A stretch of DNA of 64,000 nt from positions 3,754,501 through 3,818,500 of the forward strand of contig NZ_CP013021.1 of assembly GCF_001420915.1 (NCBI RefSeq). Direction: 5' to 3'. Origin of the DNA: Agarivorans gilvus (GTDB lineage: Bacteria > Pseudomonadota > Gammaproteobacteria > Enterobacterales > Celerinatantimonadaceae). The notes under the pieces were generated by a model. The model was not told where the DNA came from. It searched no databases and worked only from the letters and a program-made list of their open reading frames with translations. The translations under genes were made by a program, and so were the position numbers. Of the stretch, positions 15,562-23,820 are shown piece by piece. Within the stretch, counting starts at the first letter, position 1, and each line of letters starts with the position of its first letter.

Positions 15562-15629
15562 TTTTTAGTTTTAGCTCAATCTTGAGTGAGATTTACTATT
15601 TTCTAGTGCTTAGGCCGAAGAAACAAGCT

Positions 15630-16565
15630 TTAACTCGCCGAGTTAAACTTTTCACCTAACAGACTTTGTTCTAGCCAGAGTGCCTTGGTGGGGTTAAAGC
15701 CGCCCTGGGCCAACAATTCGGCTTCACTAAGCTGGCCTTGCAAGTGTTTAATGATCAGGCTAGTGGAACGTTGATTAGCCAGTAACCAGCAATCACTCTC
15801 ATGGTATTCACCTTGGTTTTGCGGTTCGTCATTGAGTAATACCGGCATAAAACGCCAGGCTTGTCCGGGAATGTAGTGGCCCTGTAGCTGCAACTGTTGT
15901 GACCCTTGCTGAACTCGCACTTGATGGTAGATCCCTGCTGCGCCACCTAGCGTAAAATCGATGTTAATACGGTGTTCACCACAGGCCAATTCCAGCTTCA
16001 GCTCTTGTTCGTTGGTTTGTTTACTTAGTTGCCGAGGTTCGCCCAACAAGTGCAGTAACCAAGACAGCGGGTGGCTGGCGGTTTCTAAAAACCATTGCTC
16101 TAAATTAAACTTAAGTGGCAAGTTTACTTGCGAGCTAAGTTGCACCCTTACTGGCCCCTGTGTTGGCTGAATCAGCCGATTTATTAATTGGGCGCTTTCC
16201 AGCTGGTTAAAGGCGTAGTTCACCCACAAACGCTTCGGCCAGTTTGCCGGTAGCTGGTTGGCCGATAGGCCTAACAACGGTTTTTCGCAGATAATCGCCT
16301 GCTGGGAAAAATGCTCAATTACCTGCATATGGCTTATTGCAGGCGTGGCAATAATCACCAAGTCGACTTCTGGAACCTGCGTTAAAGACTGGCAAGCATG
16401 AGCAATATTAAGCTGTTGGGCTAAGCTTTGGGCGCGTGGTAGATCAACATCCACCAATGCACTTAGCTCTAGGCCACTTTGCTGCAGTGCAGCTAGGTGC
16501 ACCATGCCCCAATTACAGCCAACAATGGCAGCTTTTGTGATTGGTTTAGTTTGCGACAACACCAA
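15630..16565 (-). CDS. Gfo/Idh/MocA-family oxidoreductase
   Basis: A 311-residue NAD(P)-dependent dehydrogenase-like protein. The Rossmann-type start is AAIVGCNWGMVHLAAL (13-28; the third glycine is replaced, so cofactor binding may be weak), then VIIATPAISH (about 69-78) and the family EKP motif in ICEKPLLG (91-98). The substrate is unknown; most members act on sugars or cyclitols. It starts three bases after the cupin stop, indicating an operon. It is somewhat shorter than typical members (330-380). Confidence 0.78.
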   Translation of the reverse strand: MVLSQTKPITKAAIVGCNWGMVHLAALQQSGLELSALVDVDLPRAQSLAQQLNIAHACQSLTQVPEVDLVIIATPAISHMQVIEHFSQQAIICEKPLLGLSANQLPANWPKRLWVNYAFNQLESAQLINRLIQPTQGPVRVQLSSQVNLPLKFNLEQWFLETASHPLSWLLHLLGEPRQLSKQTNEQELKLELACGEHRINIDFTLGGAAGIYHQVRVQQGSQQLQLQGHYIPGQAWRFMPVLLNDEPQNQGEYHESDCWLLANQRSTSLIIKHLQGQLSEAELLAQGGFNPTKALWLEQSLLGEKFNSAS

Positions 16566-16568
16566 CTC

Positions 16569-17060
16569 CTAAGGATTAACTTTGGCAGCCACTACAATGA
16601 AGCGAGCGCCTTCATCGCCGGCTTTTACAAAGTGGCTTTGTCCGGGGTGGATGCAATGCGAATCACCCACTTGCAGTACTTGGGTGCATTGTTGCTGGTC
16701 GTGTATCACGGTAACGTGTAGCTCGCCACTGAGTAGGTAATACACTTCTTCGGTAGAGGTGTGCTGGTGTAGGCCAATACTGGCATTGGGCTCTAGGTGA
16801 GAATCCATCACCAGCTCTAGGCCGCTGCTGAGTATGTTCTCCGCCTTGTCTGGTTCTTCACTGTAAATCCAAGTGCCATCGAGACGCCCTTCACCTTGCA
16901 TGCCCTGTGGGGCGCTGGGGTTGGGGTGGGCAGGTTGGTAAACCACCGTGGCCATCTTCTCGCCATGCTTAAAACTGTAACCTTCACCGAGGTAGAGCGG
17001 TGCTTCGCCTTGGTGAAAATCACTATCTTTGAATATTCTTGAAGAGGGCTTATACGACAT
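16569..17060 (-). CDS. Cupin-domain protein
   Basis: A 163-residue protein whose second half is a cupin: LEPNASIGLHQHTSTEEVYYLLSGEL spread over about 93-118 (two His and Glu metal ligands), then GDSHCIHPGQSHFVKAGDEG (about 132-151). It has no signal peptide. It is translated just upstream of the Gfo/Idh/MocA oxidoreductase, so the two probably handle the same sugar-like compound; this is inference. The start MSYKPSSRIF is the only in-frame choice that keeps the conserved N-terminus, and a weak GGAGCTTCAT lies upstream. Confidence 0.75.
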   Translation of the reverse strand: MSYKPSSRIFKDSDFHQGEAPLYLGEGYSFKHGEKMATVVYQPAHPNPSAPQGMQGEGRLDGTWIYSEEPDKAENILSSGLELVMDSHLEPNASIGLHQHTSTEEVYYLLSGELHVTVIHDQQQCTQVLQVGDSHCIHPGQSHFVKAGDEGARFIVVAAKVNP

Positions 17061-17289
17061 ATTATGAAGCTCCTAGCAGTTTGTACCAGTGTAAAATATT
17101 TGCCGCCGAGAAGCAGCCATTCAGCCAACAAAATTGAGGCTCTTGGTTCAGCTTAAGTTTTTTCGTTGAAAAAGCATCTGATACCGCCTGCTTCGCGCCT
17201 TGAAAGCTTGCACAAACCCAAGAACTTTGGATAATGCCAGCCCTGTTCTACATTTAGAATGTCCCTGCAACGTCGAGTCTGGAAATATC

Positions 17290-18024
17290 ATGAGCGAGCA
17301 AGAGCAAAACCAAGCGCCTGAGGCTTCATCAGAGCAAGCAGAAGATAAGCGTCTTCGTAAGATCCGTAGCTTTGTTAAACGCGAAGGTCGGCTAACTAAA
17401 CGCCAAGAAAAGGCGCTGAGTGAATTTTGGCCACAAATGGGCTTAGATTATCAAAGCGAAAACTACTCGTTGGCGACAGTATTTGGACGCGAAGCTAAAA
17501 CCGTATTAGAAATTGGTTTTGGTATGGGGGCTTCTTTGGTAGAAATGGCTAGCAAGGCACCCGAGACTAACTTCATTGGTATTGAAGTGCATCGCCCGGG
17601 TGTGGGTGCGTGTATGGCCGACGCAGTGGAAGCAGGCATTAGCAACTTACGGGTATTTGAGCACGATGCGGTAGAAGTGCTTAACGACAGCATTCCCGAC
17701 AATAGCCTAGACACCGTGCAGCTGTTTTTCCCCGACCCATGGCATAAGTCGCGCCACCATAAGCGCCGTATTGTTCAGCCTGAGTTTGTTGAATTACTGC
17801 GTAAGAAGCTCAAGGTGGGTGGGGTTTTCCACATGGCTACCGACTGGGAAAACTATGCCGAACACATGTTAGAAGTGATGCAGGCGGCGCCGGGTTACCA
17901 AAATACCTCTAGCACTAACGACTATGTGCCGCGCCCTGATTGGCGTCCGCTGACTAAGTTTGAAAATCGTGGCCATCGTTTAGGCCACGGAGTGTGGGAT
18001 TTGATATTTGAGCGTATCGACTAA
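17290..18024 (+). CDS. trmB: tRNA (guanine-N7-)-methyltransferase TrmB
   Basis: A 244-residue SAM-dependent enzyme that makes m7G46 in tRNAs. The start MSEQEQNQ at 17290 gives normal length; an in-frame extension upstream is not protein-like. SAM motif I is VLEIGFGMGASLVEMA (about 71-86), followed by FIGIEVHRPGVG, and the TrmB signature is FFPDPWHKSRHHKRRIVQ (about 145-162) with the Asp that contacts guanine. The last codons are convergent with hemW, and its terminator lies inside the hemW 3' coding region. TrmB next to MutY is the normal order in gammaproteobacteria. Confidence 0.96.
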   Translation: MSEQEQNQAPEASSEQAEDKRLRKIRSFVKREGRLTKRQEKALSEFWPQMGLDYQSENYSLATVFGREAKTVLEIGFGMGASLVEMASKAPETNFIGIEVHRPGVGACMADAVEAGISNLRVFEHDAVEVLNDSIPDNSLDTVQLFFPDPWHKSRHHKRRIVQPEFVELLRKKLKVGGVFHMATDWENYAEHMLEVMQAAPGYQNTSSTNDYVPRPDWRPLTKFENRGHRLGHGVWDLIFERID

Positions 18025-18026
18025 GC

Positions 18027-19181
18027 TCAGTCGGTAAAGCAAGTGAGAAGGTCGTTTAGAAATAAACGGCCTTTTTTTGTGACTTGCCAATGCTGCTCGC
18101 TTTCTTCTAGCAGGCCTTGTCGCTTAGCCTGTTTAATCGGCTGTTCAATGGTCGATAAGGGCAGGCCGCTTAATTCACAAAAGTCAGCCTTGGGAATGTC
18201 TTCAAACAGCCGTAGGCGGTTAAGGAAGAACTCAAAGGCCAGATCTTGTTGTTCTACCGTCCATTGCTTGAATAAGAAGGGACGCTCTGGTTCTAGGTAG
18301 CCCTTGGGATGTTTAACCTTTTCGGTGCGATACAGCTGTTGGCTATTTAAGTCGGTAATTTTGCCGTGGGCGCCACAGCCAATGCCGAGGTAGTCACCAA
18401 AACGCCAATAATTAAGGTTATGTACTGCGCGATCCCCATCACGACAGTAGGCTGAAACTTCATACTGCTGATAACCCGCTTGCTGTAGCTGTAGCTGCCC
18501 CTGTTGGTAGATGTCCCAGAGTAAGTCTTCGTTGGGTAATTTAGGTGGGCGCGAGGCAAAGGCAGTATTGGCCTCAATGGTCAGCTGATACCACGACAGG
18601 TGGCTAGGCCCCAAAGCAAAGGCTTGTTCCAGATCGGCCATGGCTTGCGCTAGGCTTTGTTGTGGCAGGCCATGCATTAGGTCGAGGTTGATGCGTTTGA
18701 AGCCCGCTTGCTGGGCAAATTCAAAGGCGCGGATCGCCTCGTCACCGCTATGAATACGTCCTAGTTTGCTCAGGTGTTGGCTTTGAAAGCTTTGCACGCC
18801 AATCGAGAGTCGATTCACTCCCGCTTGATAATAGCCGGCAAAGCGCTCGGCCTCGGCGGTGCCGGGGTTGGCTTCCATGGTGATTTCAATGTCTAGGCTA
18901 AAGCGCAGGCGCTCGGCCACACCCGTTAGTAAGTTGGCGATGGCTTCTGCCGACAACAGGCTTGGGGTGCCACCACCAATGAAGATGCTCAGCAGTGGCT
19001 GTTGGCGCAAATGCGGAAAACGCGCTAAATCATCATCTAGATCATCGAGCAGAGCCTTAATATAGGGCTGTTCCGGCAGCGCTTGTTTTAAGCCGTGTGA
19101 GTTGAAATCACAATAGGGACACTTTTGTACACACCAAGGGATGTGCACATACAAGCTGAGTGCCGGAGCGCGACTTAGCAT
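18027..19181 (-). CDS. hemW: HemW (radical SAM heme chaperone, formerly HemN-like)
   Basis: A 384-residue radical SAM protein. The cluster-binding motif is C17-x3-C21-x2-C24 in VHIPWCVQKCPYCDF. GGGTPSLL (about 69-76) and the HemN C-terminal domain follow. HemW proteins bind heme and deliver it to respiratory enzymes rather than acting as coproporphyrinogen oxidase; the extra N-terminal cysteine of HemN is missing, supporting HemW. It overlaps rdgB by seven bases. The family is about 380 residues, which matches. Confidence 0.94.
   Translation of the reverse strand: MLSRAPALSLYVHIPWCVQKCPYCDFNSHGLKQALPEQPYIKALLDDLDDDLARFPHLRQQPLLSIFIGGGTPSLLSAEAIANLLTGVAERLRFSLDIEITMEANPGTAEAERFAGYYQAGVNRLSIGVQSFQSQHLSKLGRIHSGDEAIRAFEFAQQAGFKRINLDLMHGLPQQSLAQAMADLEQAFALGPSHLSWYQLTIEANTAFASRPPKLPNEDLLWDIYQQGQLQLQQAGYQQYEVSAYCRDGDRAVHNLNYWRFGDYLGIGCGAHGKITDLNSQQLYRTEKVKHPKGYLEPERPFLFKQWTVEQQDLAFEFFLNRLRLFEDIPKADFCELSGLPLSTIEQPIKQAKRQGLLEESEQHWQVTKKGRLFLNDLLTCFTD
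18049..18078 (+). terminator. Intrinsic terminator for trmB inside the hemW 3' end
   Basis: AGGTCGTTTA and TAAACGGCCT form a ten-pair stem (one G-U) with loop GAAA, followed by six T's on the plus strand. It begins 25 bases after the trmB stop and lies within codons of hemW, so the hemW C-terminus and the trmB terminator share sequence. Confidence 0.85.
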
Positions 19182-19774
19182 GCTTCATTTTCCATTTGGG
19201 TTAATAGCTGGCGCAGCGCCATACCACGATGGCTAAGAGCATTTTTCTCGGCCTTAGTGAGTTGTGCCGAAGTGGCTTGCTGCAGTTCTACCCAGAAAAT
19301 CGGATCATAACCAAAACCGCCTTCACCGTGGACTTGGGTGGTGATACGACCGCGCCATTTGCCATGGCAGATTAATGGTGCTGGGTCGTCGGCGTGGCGC
19401 AAATACACCAAGACACAGTGGAACTCGGCGCCGCGTTGCGCTTCTGGCACACCTTCTAGTGCGGCCAATAGTTTAACTAGGTTGTCGTGGTCGCTAGCTT
19501 GTTCACCGGCGTAACGAGAAGAATATAAGCCCGGCGCGCCATTGAGGTAGTCAACCGCTAAACCTGAATCATCGGCAATAGCGGCTAAGCCGGTAATGCG
19601 CGCGGCGTGGCGCGCCTTGATAATGGCATTTTCTACGAAGGTAGTACCGGTTTCTGCGGCGTCCTCTATATTAAATTCACTTTGGGCAATAATCTGTTTA
19701 TTCAGAGGTTTAAGTAAGTCCGATAGCTCGGCCACCTTACCCGGATTGCCAGTGGCGAGAACAACTTTTTGCAT
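19175..19774 (-). CDS. rdgB: dITP/XTP pyrophosphatase RdgB
   Basis: A 199-residue nucleotide house-cleaning enzyme that hydrolyses dITP, ITP and XTP. Ham1-family motifs: VLATGNPGKVAELSDLL (4-20), FVENAIIKARHAA (about 51-63), ADDSGLAVDYLNGAPGLYSSRYAG spanning about 67-90 with the catalytic Asp, and a C-terminal ALSHRGMALRQL. It is translationally coupled to hemW by overlap, the conserved order in this group. Confidence 0.96.
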   Translation of the reverse strand: MQKVVLATGNPGKVAELSDLLKPLNKQIIAQSEFNIEDAAETGTTFVENAIIKARHAARITGLAAIADDSGLAVDYLNGAPGLYSSRYAGEQASDHDNLVKLLAALEGVPEAQRGAEFHCVLVYLRHADDPAPLICHGKWRGRITTQVHGEGGFGYDPIFWVELQQATSAQLTKAEKNALSHRGMALRQLLTQMENEAC

Positions 19775-19861
19775 GATATTTCCTAGAACATAACAAGCCA
19801 GCTACTAGTGTAAACCAGAGGCTGGCGGGGAAGAAGCCTTAATCGGCGGGACGTGGCTAGC

Positions 19862-20296
19862 TTAATCTACGTAGAGCTTTTGCTGGAACTTTAACAACTG
19901 CTGGCTTTTGCCATCATCTACGGTGATTTCAAAACGAAAGGTTTCTTCGTTACTGAAGCGTAATTGGGCGAGATAGTAAACGGCCTCACCTTCGCGCACT
20001 TCTTTAAACTCTAAATTAGTTTGGTTGCCGATTAAGTTACGCGCGGTGCCACTGAGTTTTACCGCCACCGCGGGTTTGTTTTTATTGCGGCTGTCTAATA
20101 CCGAAATGTTAATTAGGGCGTTATAGCGACTGCGCTGAATATCGTACAACTTGGCGATTTCTGGGGTAACAAAGGTAGAGTTAAACGCGATGTAGTGCAC
20201 TTCGTAGGGGCCTAATTGGCTTTTTTGTTCGGCAAAACTGGGCGCGCTTAACAAGGCGAGGCTGAAAATTAGGCTCAGTAGTAAAGACTTACTCAT
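19862..20296 (-). CDS. DUF4426 exported protein
   Basis: A 144-residue protein with a clear signal peptide (positive start, then LLLSLIFSLALLSAPSFA, cleavage about residue 22). The mature part matches DUF4426: QLGPYEVHYIAFNSTFVTPEIA, YDIQRSRYNALINISVL and FRFEITVDDG. It is periplasmic, with unknown function. DUF4426 genes usually sit between yggU/proC and rdgB in marine gammaproteobacteria, as here. Confidence 0.85.
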   Translation of the reverse strand: MSKSLLLSLIFSLALLSAPSFAEQKSQLGPYEVHYIAFNSTFVTPEIAKLYDIQRSRYNALINISVLDSRNKNKPAVAVKLSGTARNLIGNQTNLEFKEVREGEAVYYLAQLRFSNEETFRFEITVDDGKSQQLLKFQQKLYVD

Positions 20297-20352
20297 CGAT
20301 TTGACCCTTTTGTCATGGCTGTTTCTAGTATAGATAAGATTTAGGGCGAAGC

Positions 20353-20643
20353 TTACAGCAGTGCTGCAATAGCTTGAGGAATAATGTTGGGTTGATTAAT
20401 GCTGATGCATTTATGGCGGCCAAGTTCACCACGCAGAATGCTCACCTGAGACTTCGCCACCTTGCATTGCTTGGCTAGGTATTTACTCAGGTGTTGATTA
20501 GCCTTGCCGTCGATGGGTGGGGCGGTGATGGCTATTTTTAGCTCATCACCATGTACACCCACGATGGCATCGCGGCTGGCTTTAGGTTGCACGTAAACCT
20601 GCAGTAGCAGGTTTTCGCCATCCAGTTGCGCGGGGCTCGCCAC
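20353..20643 (-). CDS. yggU: DUF167 (YggU) protein
   Basis: A 96-residue cytosolic protein of the conserved YggU/DUF167 family. Signature: VYVQPKASRDAIVGVHGDELKI (about 15-36), then APPIDGKANQHLSKYLAKQ (about 41-59) and GELGRHKCISI. The function is unknown. It directly follows yggT (the start is one base after its stop), showing an operon with yggT, proC and yggS. Confidence 0.93.
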   Translation of the reverse strand: MASPAQLDGENLLLQVYVQPKASRDAIVGVHGDELKIAITAPPIDGKANQHLSKYLAKQCKVAKSQVSILRGELGRHKCISINQPNIIPQAIAALL

Positions 20644-21189
20644 TTACAGCGAGCTCCAGAAAGGCACCCAGCCAGCAATCAGTATGTTTAAGAAGTTAAG
20701 TGCGATGAATAGCACTAATACTGAAAGGTCTAAACCACCGATGGCCGGAATAATACGGCGAATTGGTGCTAGTAGTGGCTCGGTGAGTTGCCCAAGCACG
20801 TATTCTACCGGGCTGCGGCCTTGGCTCACCCAGCTTAGAATGGCGCGTAGCAATAATACCCAGAATAACAACATGCCGGCTTCTTTTAGGGTGCTGAAAA
20901 AGGCCAGTATGGCCACGGCGGTTAAATCAAAACCGCCACGCAATTGCATTAAGATGCCCCACTTGGCAAAGGACACTAGCAGCGCTAGCAACACTGCCGC
21001 CCAGTCGATGCCAGCAAAGCCCGGAATAATACGGCGCAGGGGCACCACTACCGGATTAGTAGCCTTTACCACAAACTGGCTTAAAGGGTTGTAGAAATCA
21101 GCACGAGCCATTTGTAGCCAAACTCGCAGTAATACCACCATCAAATAGAGGTTGAATACTACCTCGATTAAGTAACTAAACGCTTGCAT
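20644..21189 (-). CDS. yggT: YggT-family integral membrane protein
   Basis: A 181-residue inner-membrane protein with two YggT repeats, each with paired hydrophobic helices and a conserved loop: NPVVVPLRRIIPGFAGIDWA (about 45-64) and LLAPIRRIIPAIGGLDLSV (about 138-156). The family is linked to osmotic shock tolerance and, in other groups, to cell division or thylakoid factors. The gene belongs to the proC-yggT-yggU unit. Confidence 0.93.
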   Translation of the reverse strand: MQAFSYLIEVVFNLYLMVVLLRVWLQMARADFYNPLSQFVVKATNPVVVPLRRIIPGFAGIDWAAVLLALLVSFAKWGILMQLRGGFDLTAVAILAFFSTLKEAGMLLFWVLLLRAILSWVSQGRSPVEYVLGQLTEPLLAPIRRIIPAIGGLDLSVLVLFIALNFLNILIAGWVPFWSSL

Positions 21190-21206
21190 AAGGTCCTCGA
21201 ATAAAA

Positions 21207-22028
21207 TTAAAACAAACTTTCCATTTCTCTACCGCGCGCTATCGCGGCGTCCATGGCATTGGCCACTATTTTACGTACACCTTGTTCTTCAAATACGCGA
21301 ATAGCCTCTGCGGTGGTCCCTCCCTTAGAGGTAACATTGGCCCGAAGGGTGGCTAATTCAAGGTCTGGATTAGCAGCAACTAGCTCGGCGCTGCCTAAAG
21401 CCGCTTGTTGCACTAACTTACGTGCTTGCTCTGGGCTAAAGCCTAGCTGCTCGGCATGCTGTTGCATGGCTTCCATAAACAGGAAGAAATAGGCCGGCGC
21501 GCTACCTGCTGCTGCAATAATATGATTAATTTCGTCTTCTTGCTCAACCCAGCAGGTTTCGCCCACCGCTTGCATTAATTGCTCGGCACTGGCGGCTTGT
21601 TCGCTACTCACGTCTGCTGCGGCATACAGGCCGGTCATTCCGCGGCCAACTAGGGCTGGGGTATTAGGCATGGTGCGAACAATGGCAACATGCTCACCCA
21701 ACAGGCCCTTAAGGCGTTTTACACTGATGCCGGCGGCGATGGAAATAAACAGCTTGGCGCCTAAATCCAAGCCCAAATCTTTAATCGCTTGGCACACCTC
21801 AGCCATTAACTGTGGTTTGACTGCCAGTACTACAATGTCGCTGTTGGCAATGGCTTGGCCATTATCGGCGGTGACATTAATAGCAAATTGTTGCTGTAGC
21901 TTTTGCTGTTGTTCAAGGTTGGGATCGCTAGCGGTGATGTTACTGGCATCGGCACCGTTGGCGATGATGCCGCCAATTAAACTGCTGGCCATATTACCGC
22001 CACCGATGAATGCGATTCGAGCTGTCAT
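21207..22028 (-). CDS. proC: Pyrroline-5-carboxylate reductase ProC
   Basis: A 273-residue NADPH-dependent enzyme for the last step of proline synthesis. The Rossmann motif is FIGGGNMASSLIGG (7-20), with AVKPQ (about 68-72), the signature VRTMPNTPALVGRGMT (about 115-130) and the C-terminal P5CR signature SKGGTTAEAIRVFEEQG (about 238-254). It is cytosolic and clustered with yggS and yggT as in E. coli relatives. Confidence 0.96.
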   Translation of the reverse strand: MTARIAFIGGGNMASSLIGGIIANGADASNITASDPNLEQQQKLQQQFAINVTADNGQAIANSDIVVLAVKPQLMAEVCQAIKDLGLDLGAKLFISIAAGISVKRLKGLLGEHVAIVRTMPNTPALVGRGMTGLYAAADVSSEQAASAEQLMQAVGETCWVEQEDEINHIIAAAGSAPAYFFLFMEAMQQHAEQLGFSPEQARKLVQQAALGSAELVAANPDLELATLRANVTSKGGTTAEAIRVFEEQGVRKIVANAMDAAIARGREMESLF

Positions 22029-22055
22029 GTTGCTTAATCCTTCTTTGTTATCTTA

Positions 22056-22754
22056 TTAGCCACGTTGGCCAAAAATGGCGCTGCCTACCCGTACCATGGT
22101 GCTGCCGTGATTGATCGCCAATTGCATGTCGCCACTCATTCCCATGGAAAGGGTATCGACACTAGCATATTGTTGCTGTAATTCAGCAAATTTTTCGCCC
22201 ATGGCTTTAAACTGCTCTGCCAGCGCTTGCCCTTGCCCAAGGTTTTGGGGAATCGCCATTAAACCACGTAAGTTGAGTTGTGGCTGTTGCGCAATATGTG
22301 CAGCTAGGGCATCAACTTCTGCAAGGCTGACTCCCGATTTAGCCTGCTCTTGGCTAATATTAACTTGAATACACACTTGCAGGGGAGCCATCTGCTCAGG
22401 ACGCTGAGCGGCAAGGCGGTCGGCAATTTTGGCGCGATCTAAGGTTTGCATCCAGTCGAAATGCTCGGCAACAAGGCGAGTTTTATTGGATTGCAGCGGG
22501 CCGATGAAGTGCCATTCGATGGGCTCGTTTAGCCAAGCTTGTTGCCGGCTTTCGAGGATCTTATCGACGCCTTCCTGTACATAGTTTTCACCAAAACGAC
22601 GTTGGCCTGCCTGATAGGCTTGGGCAATATCACTCAGCGGTTTAGTCTTACTAACGGCTAATAAATCAACGCTATTAGCCGGGCGATGTGCTTGAGCTAA
22701 CGCTTGCTGAATTTGGTGGTTAACAAATTGAAGTGCTTGGGTAATACTGCTCAT
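22056..22754 (-). CDS. yggS: YggS-family PLP-binding homeostasis protein
   Basis: A 232-residue pyridoxal-phosphate carrier of the YggS/PROSC family. The PLP lysine is in LLAVSKTKPLSDI (lysine about 34), and FGENYVQEGVDKI (about 54-66), EWHFIGPLQSNKTRLVAE and LSMGMSGDMQLAI with GSTMVRVG are all present. It affects vitamin B6 and amino-acid balance. It is divergent from pilT with only 23 bp between start codons, so promoters must overlap coding sequence or lie very close. Confidence 0.95.
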   Translation of the reverse strand: MSSITQALQFVNHQIQQALAQAHRPANSVDLLAVSKTKPLSDIAQAYQAGQRRFGENYVQEGVDKILESRQQAWLNEPIEWHFIGPLQSNKTRLVAEHFDWMQTLDRAKIADRLAAQRPEQMAPLQVCIQVNISQEQAKSGVSLAEVDALAAHIAQQPQLNLRGLMAIPQNLGQGQALAEQFKAMGEKFAELQQQYASVDTLSMGMSGDMQLAINHGSTMVRVGSAIFGQRG

Positions 22755-22777
22755 AGACTCACATTGAGGAAAATTAA

Positions 22778-23812
22778 ATGGATGTTACTGAATTACTGGC
22801 CTTTAGTGTAAAACATAATGCCTCGGATCTACACCTATCTGCAGAATTACCACCAATGATTCGGGTGGATGGTGAGGTGCGTAAAATCAATGTGCCTGCC
22901 TTAGAGCATAAGCAAGTGCATAGCTTGATCTACGATATTATGAATGACAAGCAGCGCAAAGAGTACGAAGAAAATTTAGAAATCGACTTTTCTTTTGAAG
23001 TGCCTGGCGTGGCGCGCTTCAGGGTTAACGCCTTTCAGCAAAGCCGAGGTGCCGCCGCAGTATTTCGTACCATTCCTTCTGAAGTATTAAGCCTAGACCA
23101 GCTTGGCGCGCCAGCGATTTTCCGCCAAATTGCCGAGCATCCTCGTGGTCTGGTACTGGTTACCGGCCCAACTGGCTCGGGTAAATCTACCACCTTGGCA
23201 GCTATGATTGATTACATCAACGAGCAACGCCATGAGCACATTCTGACCATTGAAGACCCCATCGAATTTGTTCACAAAAATAAAAACTGTTTGATTAACC
23301 AACGTGAAGTGCACCGCGATACTCACAGCTTTAACAATGCGCTGCGCTCAGCTTTGCGTGAAGACCCCGATATTATTCTGGTGGGGGAGCTACGTGACTT
23401 AGAAACGATTCGTTTAGCACTCACTGCCGCCGAAACCGGTCACTTAGTTTTTGGTACTTTGCATACCACCTCTGCGGCTAAAACCATTGACCGTGTTATC
23501 GATGTATTCCCTGCGGCTGAAAAAGACATGGTGCGTTCGATGTTGTCGGAATCTCTGCGAGCGGTAATTGCCCAAACCCTATTGAAAAAACTGGGTGGGG
23601 GGCGTGTCGCGGCTCACGAGATTATGACCGGTATTCCGGCGATCCGTAACTTGATCCGTGAAGATAAAGTGGCGCAAATGTACTCGGTGATTCAAACCGG
23701 TATGGCCCACGGCATGCAAACCCTTGATCAAAATCTTAAGGATTTGGTTAACCAAGGCATGGTGTCTTATGAAGACGCTAAACTTAAAGCAGCCGATCCC
23801 AACAATTTTTAG
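22778..23812 (+). CDS. pilT: Type IV pilus retraction ATPase PilT
   Basis: A 344-residue hexameric secretion-type ATPase that powers pilus retraction (twitching, DNA uptake). Walker A is GPTGSGKSTT (about 131-140), the Asp box is EDPIEFVH, Walker B is DIILVGELRDLETI (about 199-212), the His box is TGHLVFGTLHTTSA, and the PilT-specific AIRNLIRE (about 287-294) is present. GAGGAAAATTAA supplies the ribosome-binding site. pilU follows with eight bases between. Confidence 0.96.
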   Translation: MDVTELLAFSVKHNASDLHLSAELPPMIRVDGEVRKINVPALEHKQVHSLIYDIMNDKQRKEYEENLEIDFSFEVPGVARFRVNAFQQSRGAAAVFRTIPSEVLSLDQLGAPAIFRQIAEHPRGLVLVTGPTGSGKSTTLAAMIDYINEQRHEHILTIEDPIEFVHKNKNCLINQREVHRDTHSFNNALRSALREDPDIILVGELRDLETIRLALTAAETGHLVFGTLHTTSAAKTIDRVIDVFPAAEKDMVRSMLSESLRAVIAQTLLKKLGGGRVAAHEIMTGIPAIRNLIREDKVAQMYSVIQTGMAHGMQTLDQNLKDLVNQGMVSYEDAKLKAADPNNF

Positions 23813-23820
23813 GAGGGTCT

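Noticed and set aside
18027..19181. Oxygen-independent coproporphyrinogen oxidase HemN
   Set aside because: Length, cysteine pattern and position next to rdgB fit HemW, the heme chaperone.
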